A DNA stretch of 5,263 nt, from positions 1 through 5,263 of the forward strand of contig JAJZCP010000132.1 in the NCBI GenBank assembly GCA_021846065.1, in the 5' to 3' direction. Each line of letters begins with the position of its first letter. Position 1 is the stretch's first letter. Positions 1 through 5,263 of the stretch are shown one piece after another. The position numbers and the translations under genes were made by a program. This DNA comes from Acidobacteriota bacterium. Its GTDB lineage: Bacteria > Acidobacteriota > Terriglobia > Terriglobales > Acidobacteriaceae. The notes beneath the pieces were generated by a model that worked only from the letters and a program-made list of their open reading frames with translations, ran no database searches and was not told the origin of the DNA.

Positions 1-1129
1 TAAATTCGGCAACTCCGCCAGCCGCAATCATTCCTTTGGCTGGGAAGCGGAACAGGCCGTCGATACGGCGCGCGAACAGATCGCCAAGCTGATCGGCGCG
101 ACCGCGAAAGAGATCATCTTCACCTCAGGCGCGACCGAGAGCAACAACCTTGCCATCAAGGGCATCGCCGAGATGTACCGCGAGCGCGGCAACCACATCA
201 TCACCCAGGTCACCGAGCACAAGGCCGTGCTCGACACCTGCAAGCGCATGGAAAAGCAAGGCTGCCGTGTCACCTATCTGCCGGTCAAGGCCGACGGGTT
301 GATCGACATTGAAGACCTGAAGCGCGCCATCGACGACAAGACCATTCTCGTCACCATCATGTTCGCGAACAATGAAATTGGCGTCATCCAGCCGGTGGCC
401 GAAATCGGCAAGCTGTGCCACGAGCGCGGCGTACTGTTCCACACCGATGCGGTCCAGGCCGTCGGCAAGGTGCCAGTGGACGTGAACGCGATGAACATCG
501 ATGTGCTGTCGCTGACGGCGCACAAGATTTACGGGCCCAAGGGTGTCGGCGCTCTTTACGTTCGCCGCCGCAATCCGCGCGTGCAGATCGCTCCGCAGAT
601 CGATGGCGGCGGTCACGAGCGCGGCATGCGCTCCGGCACGCTGAACGTTGCCGGCATCGTCGGCCTGGGCAAGGCTTGTGAGATTGCGCGCGAAGAGATG
701 CAGGCGGAGTCCGAGCGGCTCACCGCCATGCGCGACCGGCTCAAGAAAAAGTTGGAATCCAGCCTCGACTTCATCCACATCAACGGCTCGATGGAGCACC
801 ATCTGCCCGGCAACCTGAACATGAGCTTTGTCCATGTGGAAGGCGAGTCGCTGCTGATGGGCATCAACGACATCGCGGTTTCCAGCGGCTCGGCCTGCAC
901 CTCGGCCACGCTGGAACCATCCTATGTATTGAAGGCGCTCGGCCTCGGAGACGATGTCGCGCACAGCTCCATCCGCTTCGGCCTGGGTCGCTTCAACAAC
1001 ACAGCGGAAGTGGATTACGTCGCCGACAAGGTCATCGATGTGGTGCAGAAACTGCGCGAACTTTCGCCGCTGTATGAAATGGCGAAAGAGGGCATCGACC
1101 TTACCAAGGTGCAATGGCAGGCGCACTGA
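1..1129 (+). CDS. iscS: Cysteine desulfurase IscS (5' partial)
   Basis: PLP-dependent cysteine desulfurase that converts L-cysteine to L-alanine and carries the sulfur as a persulfide to IscU; cytosolic. The first full codon is at base 2, and 375 residues are present before the TGA. By alignment from memory with E. coli IscS (404 aa) about 31 N-terminal residues are missing, so the true start lies upstream. Seen directly: GATESNN near residue 43 of the fragment, TEHKAVLD with the PLP-stacking histidine (codon 218-220), NNEIGV, the PLP Schiff-base lysine in HKIYGPKG (codon 524-526, equal to E. coli K206), [12 protein letters not shown], and the mobile-loop catalytic cysteine in SSGSACTSA (codon 896-898). 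The SSGSACTSA loop marks it as IscS/NFS1-type (group I), not SufS. The C-terminus ([11 protein letters not shown]...) matches the region that docks IscU. IscU follows 35 bases downstream. Family and function are close to certain. Confidence 0.98.
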   Translation, partial: KFGNSASRNHSFGWEAEQAVDTAREQIAKLIGATAKEIIFTSGATESNNLAIKGIAEMYRERGNHIITQVTEHKAVLDTCKRMEKQGCRVTYLPVKADGLIDIEDLKRAIDDKTILVTIMFANNEIGVIQPVAEIGKLCHERGVLFHTDAVQAVGKVPVDVNAMNIDVLSLTAHKIYGPKGVGALYVRRRNPRVQIAPQIDGGGHERGMRSGTLNVAGIVGLGKACEIAREEMQAESERLTAMRDRLKKKLESSLDFIHINGSMEHHLPGNLNMSFVHVEGESLLMGINDIAVSSGSACTSATLEPSYVLKALGLGDDVAHSSIRFGLGRFNNTAEVDYVADKVIDVVQKLRELSPLYEMAKEGIDLTKVQWQAH

Positions 1130-1155
1130 ACGATATTTAACAGTTTTAAGTACTT

Positions 1156-1160
1156 GGAGG
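1156..1160 (+). promoter_or_regulatory. Shine-Dalgarno GGAGG for iscU
   Basis: GGAGG lies four bases before the iscU ATG at 1165. Another ATG at 1161 touches the GGAGG directly, but it is in a different frame, has no spacing and runs into a stop after about a dozen codons, so 1165 is the start. This is the strongest ribosome binding site in the window. Confidence 0.8.
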
Positions 1161-1164
1161 ATGT

Positions 1165-1584
1165 ATGGCTTACAGCGAAAAGGTAATCGATCACTATAAC
1201 AATCCGCGCAACGTGGGACAGATGGACAAGGCCAGCACGGAAGTCGGCACCGGCCTGGTTGGCGCGCCGGAGTGCGGCGACGTCATGCGCCTGCAGATCA
1301 AGGTGAACCCCGACACGCGCGTGATTGAAGACGCCAAGTTCAAGACCTTCGGCTGCGGCTCGGCGATCGCTTCTTCCTCGCTTGCGACCGAGTGGGTGAA
1401 GGGCAAGACCGTCGATGAAGCGCTGGAGATCAAGAACACGGACATCGTAAAAGAGCTGTCCCTGCCACCGGTCAAAATCCACTGCTCCGTGCTGGCGGAA
1501 GACGCCATTCGCGCCGCCATCGGCGACTGGAAAAAGAAGAACGTCGCAGTCGGCGAACCGGTTGCGGCAGCGGCCGTCAACTAG
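1165..1584 (+). CDS. iscU: Fe-S cluster assembly scaffold IscU
   Basis: Scaffold on which the [2Fe-2S] cluster is assembled from IscS sulfur and then handed on with HscA/HscB. The protein is 139 aa and starts MAYSEKVIDHY, nearly identical to the E. coli N-terminus. Ligand residues are all present: Cys37 and Asp39 in GAPECGDVM, Cys64 in FGCGSAIASSS, and His106-Cys107 directly after LPPVK (100-104), which is the HscA recognition motif. LPPVK and the proteobacterial-like spacing separate it from SufU, which lacks this motif and carries a zinc-site insertion. It is about 11 residues longer than E. coli IscU (128 aa) because of a C-terminal tail, VGEPVAAAAVN, that is Ala/Val-rich and looks unstructured. 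It sits 35 bases after iscS and 14 bases before iscA, as expected for one operon. Confidence 0.98.
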   Translation: MAYSEKVIDHYNNPRNVGQMDKASTEVGTGLVGAPECGDVMRLQIKVNPDTRVIEDAKFKTFGCGSAIASSSLATEWVKGKTVDEALEIKNTDIVKELSLPPVKIHCSVLAEDAIRAAIGDWKKKNVAVGEPVAAAAVN

Positions 1585-1598
1585 CTGCTGGACGGACG

Positions 1599-2021
1599 AT
1601 GAGCATGACAGAGCCAGTCACACAGACCGTCACCATCGGCAACGTGCCCAAGGCTGCGGGCCAGCCTGTCGCGCCGAATTCTCCCCAGAAGGGAATTCAG
1701 GTGACTGATCGCGCGCTCAAGCGCATCCGCATCGCCATGGCAAAGGAGAACATCTCTCCCGAGCAGGGCGGCCTGCGGCTTGGCGTGCAGGGTGGCGGTT
1801 GTTCGGGGCTGTCTTACAACATCAAGTTCGACACCCAGCCGCGCGAGCGCGACCGCGTGTATGACCATGATGGCGTGCGCGTCTTCGTCGATCCAAAGTC
1901 TTTCATCTATCTGAATGGCATGATTTTGGATTATGAAGAAACGCTGATGCGCCAGGGCTTCAACTTCATCAATCCGAACTCAACCAAATCGTGCGGCTGC
2001 GGTTCGTCCTTCTCGGGCTGA
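1599..2021 (+). CDS. iscA: A-type Fe-S carrier IscA (HesB/IscA family)
   Basis: A-type carrier thought to take Fe-S clusters (or iron) from the scaffold and pass them to target proteins. The 140-aa product holds the family core from about residue 33 (IQVTDRALKRI) and the three conserved cysteines: Cys68 in GGGCSGLSY, and Cys132 and Cys134 in SCGCGSSFS near the end. VDPKSFIYLNGMILDYEE and GFNFINPN are typical family segments. GGGCSG and CGCGSSF also fit ErpA, so the name IscA rests partly on its place between iscU and hscB. About 30 extra residues, rich in Thr, Pro and Gln, precede the core; E. coli IscA is 107 aa. The start at 1599 is chosen because it lies 14 bases after iscU with weak GGA motifs upstream. 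ATG 1605 is an equally possible start, with GGA eight bases before it, and GTG 1701 would give a core-only protein of 106 aa. Confidence 0.93.
   Translation: MSMTEPVTQTVTIGNVPKAAGQPVAPNSPQKGIQVTDRALKRIRIAMAKENISPEQGGLRLGVQGGGCSGLSYNIKFDTQPRERDRVYDHDGVRVFVDPKSFIYLNGMILDYEETLMRQGFNFINPNSTKSCGCGSSFSG
1687..1703 (+). promoter_or_regulatory. Possible internal ribosome site and GTG start in iscA
   Basis: AGAAGGGA at 1687-1694 precedes an in-frame GTG at 1701 by six bases. Starting there would remove the N-terminal extension and give a 106-aa protein, very close to the usual IscA length. It may be chance, since the annotated upstream start is coupled tightly to iscU, but it is a reasonable alternative start. 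Confidence 0.3.
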
Positions 2022-2150
2022 AGTGCGGCCTTCCCAGCGGGCGATGTCATTCTGCGCGCAGCGAAGAATCCAGACAATGTTCGCCAGGCAATCGCCCTCC
2101 GGTTTTTTCACTGCGCGCAGAATGAACGGACCACGTTGCTTGAATCGACC
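2022..2150. other. Intergenic gap iscA-hscB (longest in the window)
   Basis: This 129-base spacer separates iscSUA from hscBA-fdx. It is filled mostly by the palindromic element at 2047-2125. I find no convincing -35/-10 promoter, no tRNA-like structure and no small open frame worth calling. The palindrome is not followed by a T-run (the six Ts at 2103-2108 lie inside the distal arm region), so it does not look like a standard intrinsic terminator. Confidence 0.6.
2047..2125. repeat. Palindromic (inverted-repeat) intergenic element
   Basis: The arms TCATTCTGCGCGCAG (2047-2061) and CTGCGCGCAGAATGA (2111-2125) are perfect reverse complements over 15 bases. The pairing extends inward imperfectly: 2062-2071 (CGAAGAATCC) against 2101-2110 (GGTTTTTTCA) matches at seven of ten positions, plus a possible G-U pair. 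That makes a stem of about 25 bp around a 29-base loop. The left arm, with its TCATTCTG...GCGAAGAATCC layout, resembles from memory an abundant dispersed intergenic repeat of Acidobacteriota. Only one copy is in the window, so its repeated nature is inferred. As RNA it would be a stable hairpin between iscA and hscB, ending ten bases before a TTG and 25 bases before the ATG of hscB. Confidence 0.75.
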
Positions 2151-2876
2151 ATGACCTTACTTACGGAGCCGACGACAAAAATTGCGTGCTGGTCCTGCGG
2201 CAGCGACAATGACGAGCAGGCACAGTTCTGCGCGGCCTGCGGCAAGTTGCAGCCCAATATGCCCGCCGATTATTTCCAGTTCTTTGGCCTGCCCCGCCGC
2301 TTCCAGTTGAATCGCGACGCGCTTGAAAAGCAGTTCTATCGATTCAGCAGAAAATTGCATCCCGACCTATATGCCCGCGCCAGCGCGCATGAACAGCAGT
2401 GGAGCCTGGAAAAGAGCTCTTTGCTCAACGACGCATGGCGTACCCTGCGCGACCCGCTGCGGCGCACGGAATATGTTCTCGAGCTGCAGGGGATTCGCCT
2501 GGAAGAGCAGTCGCGCGACGCCACGGATGCGGCGACGGCCAGCGGCACAGCGAAGCAGCAGATCGTTCCGCCGGACCTGCTGGAGGAAGTCTTCGAGCTG
2601 AATATGCAGTTGGAAGAGATGGGCATGGCGCACGCCAGCGGGGAAGACGATCCAGCCTTGAAGGCCGATCTGCAGGCTGCGCGACAGAATTTCGAATCGC
2701 AGCTCGAGTCCGCGATGGATCAGCTGCAGGCCTTGTGGGCCGACTGGGACAAGGCAGCGGATGTGGATGACATGGCCGCGCAGCAGGCCGCGCAACAGAA
2801 AATTTTGGACCTGCTGAATCGCCGCAGTTACATTCGCAACCTGGTGCGCGATGTGCAACAGGCGCTCGGCAGTTGA
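2151..2876 (+). CDS. hscB: J-protein co-chaperone HscB with N-terminal tetracysteine motif
   Basis: Co-chaperone that binds holo-IscU, delivers it to HscA and stimulates HscA ATP hydrolysis. The product is 241 aa, against about 171 in E. coli. Order of parts: a tetracysteine motif with Cys13, Cys16, Cys27 and Cys30 (CWSCG, then [10 protein letters not shown]); a J domain at about 41-112 starting DYFQFFGLP and carrying HPD at 70-72; a linker of roughly 28 residues rich in Ala, Thr and Gln; and a C-terminal helical domain from about 141 whose first helix, [15 protein letters not shown], fits the IscU-binding face. The tetracysteine part is absent from E. coli HscB but resembles the one in human HSCB. 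The start is uncertain: ATG 2151 has no clear ribosome site, while in-frame TTG 2136 has GGA five bases upstream and would add five residues. hscA follows after 19 bases. Confidence 0.95.
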   Translation: MTLLTEPTTKIACWSCGSDNDEQAQFCAACGKLQPNMPADYFQFFGLPRRFQLNRDALEKQFYRFSRKLHPDLYARASAHEQQWSLEKSSLLNDAWRTLRDPLRRTEYVLELQGIRLEEQSRDATDAATASGTAKQQIVPPDLLEEVFELNMQLEEMGMAHASGEDDPALKADLQAARQNFESQLESAMDQLQALWADWDKAADVDDMAAQQAAQQKILDLLNRRSYIRNLVRDVQQALGS

Positions 2877-2881
2877 TGCAC

Positions 2882-2888
2882 AGGAAAG
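2882..2888 (+). promoter_or_regulatory. Shine-Dalgarno AGGAAAG for hscA
   Basis: AGGAAAG lies just after the hscB stop and seven bases before ATG 2896. It supports 2896 over the in-frame ATG at 2851, which lies inside hscB, and over ATG 2902, which would be 13 bases from the motif. Confidence 0.7.
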
Positions 2889-2895
2889 AAAGACA

Positions 2896-4842
2896 ATGAG
2901 CATGGCAGAAGCATTGCAGGAACGCGTTGTGGGAATCGATCTGGGGACGACCAACTCGCTGGTCGCCTTCATGCAGGGCGAGCAGCCGGTGGTCATTCCC
3001 GGCGAAGACGGCTCGAACCTCGTCCCCTCCGTAGTTGCGCTCACTGCGGAAGACAGCATCGTCGTCGGCAACGCAGCCCGTCCGCAGTTGATGGAGTCTT
3101 CCGGCCGCGCCGTTTATTCCGCCAAGCGGCTGATGGGCCGCGGCGTAGAAGATGTGCAGCAAGAGCTGAAGTTCTTTCCCTTCCGCCTGGCGCAGGACCT
3201 GGCTCCCGGAGAAGTGCTTCGCATCCAGCTCGGCGCGCGGGAATTTACCCCGCCTGAAATTTCCGCTTATGTTTTGCGGCAGCTCAAGCAGAATGCCGAG
3301 CGCTTTTTCGGCCCCGGCATCGCTGTCAAAAAAGCGGTCATCACCGTACCTGCCTACTTCAACGACGCGCAGCGTCAGGCGACGAAAGACGCCGGCCGCA
3401 TCGCCGGGCTTGAAGTCCTGCGCCTTGTCAATGAACCGACTGCCGCCGCTCTCGCCTACGGTCTGGACAAACAGAAGGACGGTATCGTTGCGGTGTATGA
3501 CCTCGGCGGCGGCACCTTCGACATCTCGATCTTGAAGCTCCACGATGGTATCTTCGAAGTGATCGCAACCAATGGCGACACCCATCTCGGCGGCGACGAC
3601 ATTGACAATCTTCTTATTGCGATTGCGCTCGACGATATCCGCGGCGATCTGGGCCTCAACCTGCGGAGCAACGGCCAGGCCGTCCAGTCAATTCGTAAGG
3701 CCGTCATCGAAGCCAAAATCGCGCTGTCGTCCGCTCCTTCCACTACCCTCGACGTGCCATTGCCCGACGGCAAACGCTATCGGCGTGAAATCACGCGAGC
3801 ACAGTTTGAGGAGTTGATTCAGCCAGTCATTGCGCGCACCATCGCACCCTGCAAACAGGCGATTCAGGATGCCGGAATTCCCGTGGCAGAGATCGGCGAA
3901 GTCGTGCTCGTCGGCGGCTCCACCCGCATCCCCAGCGTTCGTAAGCTCGTGGAGGACCTGTTCGAACTGGCGACGCGTGGAAAAAAGCCCCACGCCGAAA
4001 TGAATCCCGATGAAGTGGTTGCGCTCGGCGCAGCGGTGCAGGCCAACATTCTGGCGGGCGATTCAGCGGCCACCCAGGACATGCTGCTCCTCGACGTAAC
4101 TCCCCTGTCGCTTGGAATCGAAGCGCTGGGCGGCGTCGTCGCCCGGATCATTCAGCGCAACTCCACCATCCCAGCCTCCGCTACCGAGCACTTCACCACC
4201 GGCGTCGACGGCCAAACCAATGTGGCCATCCACGTCGTCCAAGGCGAGCGCGAACTGGCGAAAGACTGCCGCTCCCTGGCGCGATTCGACCTGAAGGGAA
4301 TCCCTCCGATGACGGCCGGAATGCCGCGCATTGAAGTGAAATTTCTGATCGACGCCAACGGCATCCTGCAGGTCTCGGCGCGCGAACAGCGCAGCGGCAA
4401 GCAGGCGGAAATTGAAGTCAAGCCAACCTATGGTCTGTCCGACGAGCAGGTAGAAACCATGATCCTCGATTCCTTCGATAACGCCGAGGAGGACTTCCGC
4501 CAGCGGCAACTGATCGAGGCGAAGAACGAAGCGGAAAATATTTTGATCGCGGTCGATAAGGCGCCGTCCAATCCAGCGTGGAAGCTGCTCAACCCGGTCG
4601 AGATCGCGCGCATTCGCGAAACCCGCGCCGCCGTGGACGCTTCCCGGAACGGCAATGACTACCATGCCATTCGCGATGCGATTACGGCGCTCGATTACGC
4701 GACGCGGAACTTCGCCGAGCTGCAGATGGACGTGGCCGTCACTTCCGCGATGAAGGGCAAAACGATGGACGCCGCCGGCGAGGACATGGGCGACGGACCG
4801 ACCGCCCCGCACGCGATTGCACCCGCGGAGATTGAAAATTAA
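2896..4842 (+). CDS. hscA: Hsp70-type Fe-S assembly chaperone HscA
   Basis: Specialised Hsp70 that binds the LPPVK motif of IscU and uses ATP to promote cluster release. The product is 648 aa, against 616 in E. coli. The ATPase domain spans about 11-385: GIDLGTTNS (13-21), [20 protein letters not shown] (from 148), [23 protein letters not shown] (from 202), [11 protein letters not shown] and VGGSTRIPS (339-347). A linker, [11 protein letters not shown] (from 397), leads to the substrate-binding domain and then a helical lid. HscA rather than DnaK is indicated by [19 protein letters not shown] followed by [19 protein letters not shown], by VKPTYGL (508-514), and by the neighbours. Differences from E. 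coli are about five extra residues before [12 protein letters not shown] ([14 protein letters not shown] in place of a shorter FGRxP-like segment) and a tail of about 20 residues rich in Gly, Asp, Pro and Ala. fdx follows after 18 bases. Confidence 0.97.
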   Translation: MSMAEALQERVVGIDLGTTNSLVAFMQGEQPVVIPGEDGSNLVPSVVALTAEDSIVVGNAARPQLMESSGRAVYSAKRLMGRGVEDVQQELKFFPFRLAQDLAPGEVLRIQLGAREFTPPEISAYVLRQLKQNAERFFGPGIAVKKAVITVPAYFNDAQRQATKDAGRIAGLEVLRLVNEPTAAALAYGLDKQKDGIVAVYDLGGGTFDISILKLHDGIFEVIATNGDTHLGGDDIDNLLIAIALDDIRGDLGLNLRSNGQAVQSIRKAVIEAKIALSSAPSTTLDVPLPDGKRYRREITRAQFEELIQPVIARTIAPCKQAIQDAGIPVAEIGEVVLVGGSTRIPSVRKLVEDLFELATRGKKPHAEMNPDEVVALGAAVQANILAGDSAATQDMLLLDVTPLSLGIEALGGVVARIIQRNSTIPASATEHFTTGVDGQTNVAIHVVQGERELAKDCRSLARFDLKGIPPMTAGMPRIEVKFLIDANGILQVSAREQRSGKQAEIEVKPTYGLSDEQVETMILDSFDNAEEDFRQRQLIEAKNEAENILIAVDKAPSNPAWKLLNPVEIARIRETRAAVDASRNGNDYHAIRDAITALDYATRNFAELQMDVAVTSAMKGKTMDAAGEDMGDGPTAPHAIAPAEIEN

Positions 4843-4860
4843 GCACACGAAAGCAGGACC

Positions 4861-5263
4861 ATGGCACACGCGATGAGTATCGATACCGAAAGGCCCGTTG
4901 ATTTAAGCAAGCCGCCCGCTGCCGGCGTGGTGCGCGTCACCTTCCTGCCGGAAAACCGCACTGTGGAGTTCGACTATGGGACCATGCCCTACGACCATCA
5001 CGGCAAGCCGATGTCCTTCCTCGATGTCGCGGAAAACTTCGGCATCTTTCTCGATCACGCTTGCGGCGGTTCCTGCGCATGCACCACTTGCCATCTCTGG
5101 ATCAAGCAAGGCGCTGCCGGACTGAGCGAAGCGGACGACGACGAGCTTGACCGCATGGAGACCGCGGCGGACGTGCAGTTGAACTCGCGCCTTGGCTGTC
5201 AGGCGGTCATTACCGGACCCGGCAGCTACGTCGTCGAAATTCCCAAATGGAACCGCAATTACG
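4861..5263 (+). CDS. fdx: [2Fe-2S] ferredoxin Fdx, ISC type (3' partial)
   Basis: Adrenodoxin-type ferredoxin that supplies electrons for cluster assembly on IscU. The frame stays open to the window end with 134 full codons. The last residues, YVVEIPKWNRNY, match the end of the E. coli protein (VVEIPRY...), so probably only a few residues are missing. Cluster ligands are Cys68, Cys74 and Cys77 in HACGGSCACTTCH, plus Cys113 in SRLGCQA. Cys72 corresponds to the extra conserved cysteine of ISC ferredoxins (E. coli Cys46). The spacing and the SCACTTCH segment mark the ISC type rather than the plant type. About 20 residues precede the first beta strand (VVRVTFLP), and the loop YGTMPYDHHGKPMSFLDVA is longer than the usual GETLLDVA region. 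AGGA at 4855-4858 is only two bases from ATG 4861, so in-frame ATG 4873 remains possible. Confidence 0.95.
   Translation, partial: MAHAMSIDTERPVDLSKPPAAGVVRVTFLPENRTVEFDYGTMPYDHHGKPMSFLDVAENFGIFLDHACGGSCACTTCHLWIKQGAAGLSEADDDELDRMETAADVQLNSRLGCQAVITGPGSYVVEIPKWNRNY

Noticed and set aside
125..1126. Minus-strand open frame of 333 codons opposite iscS
   Set aside because: It lies wholly opposite a strongly conserved gene. Its His/Val/Asp-rich sequence is what reverse-reading GC-rich codons gives, and it shows no known motif.
1130..1155. AT-rich stretch between iscS and iscU as an internal promoter
   Set aside because: TATTTA-like bases are present, but no -35 match at a proper distance could be seen, and the 35-base gap with a good ribosome site is explained by simple co-transcription.
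2101..2125. T-run plus hairpin as an intrinsic terminator after iscA
   Set aside because: The six Ts at 2103-2108 come before the distal arm, not after the stem, so the geometry is wrong for plus-strand termination.
2851..2895. In-frame ATG at 2851 as an earlier hscA start overlapping hscB
   Set aside because: It would add 15 residues unlike any Hsp70 N-terminus, and the ribosome site at 2882-2888 points to ATG 2896.
2425..3585. Minus-strand open frame of 386 codons opposite hscB and hscA
   Set aside because: It spans two verified plus-strand genes, has no recognisable domain, and becomes Arg/Pro/Ala-rich where the frame shifts relative to hscB. It is a coding shadow.
4063..4869. Minus-strand open frame of 268 codons opposite the 3' end of hscA
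   Set aside because: It is a shadow of hscA codons with no motif and no independent start signal.

Overview
The window is one head-to-tail block of six plus-strand genes: the core ISC iron-sulfur cluster assembly operon. The order is iscS (5' end cut off by the window), iscU, iscA, hscB, hscA and fdx (3' end cut off), which matches the proteobacterial iscSUA-hscBA-fdx order. No gene belongs on the minus strand. Long minus-strand open frames exist, but they are shadows of GC-rich plus-strand codons.

Region by region: 1-1129 cysteine desulfurase IscS; 1165-1584 scaffold IscU; 1599-2021 A-type carrier IscA; 2022-2150 a 129-base gap with a perfect 15-bp inverted repeat that looks like a dispersed palindromic repeat; 2151-2876 J-protein co-chaperone HscB; 2896-4842 Hsp70 chaperone HscA; 4861-5263 [2Fe-2S] ferredoxin Fdx. 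Apart from the iscA-hscB gap, genes are 14-35 bases apart, so co-transcription is very likely. No promoter, no iscR and no iscX are visible inside the window.

How the genes work together (family knowledge): IscS takes sulfur from cysteine and passes it as persulfide to IscU, where a [2Fe-2S] cluster is built with electrons from Fdx. HscB brings holo-IscU to HscA, which binds the IscU LPPVK motif and uses ATP to release the cluster to carriers such as IscA and then to apo-proteins. All key catalytic and binding motifs are intact: PLP lysine and mobile-loop cysteine in IscS, three cysteines plus Asp and LPPVK in IscU, three cysteines in IscA, HPD in HscB, Hsp70 phosphate motifs in HscA, and four ligand cysteines in Fdx.

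Organism: a GC-rich bacterium. The proteins read close to proteobacterial ISC. The gap repeat, however, starts with a TCATTCTG...GCGAAGAATCC type of sequence that I recall as a common intergenic repeat in Acidobacteriota (Terriglobia). Together with the N- and C-terminal extensions on several proteins, this makes an acidobacterium my best guess, not a firm assignment.

I see no new system here. The points most worth a second look are the tetracysteine (zinc-ribbon-like) N-terminus on HscB, which resembles that of the human mitochondrial HSCB, and the palindromic element splitting iscSUA from hscBA-fdx.
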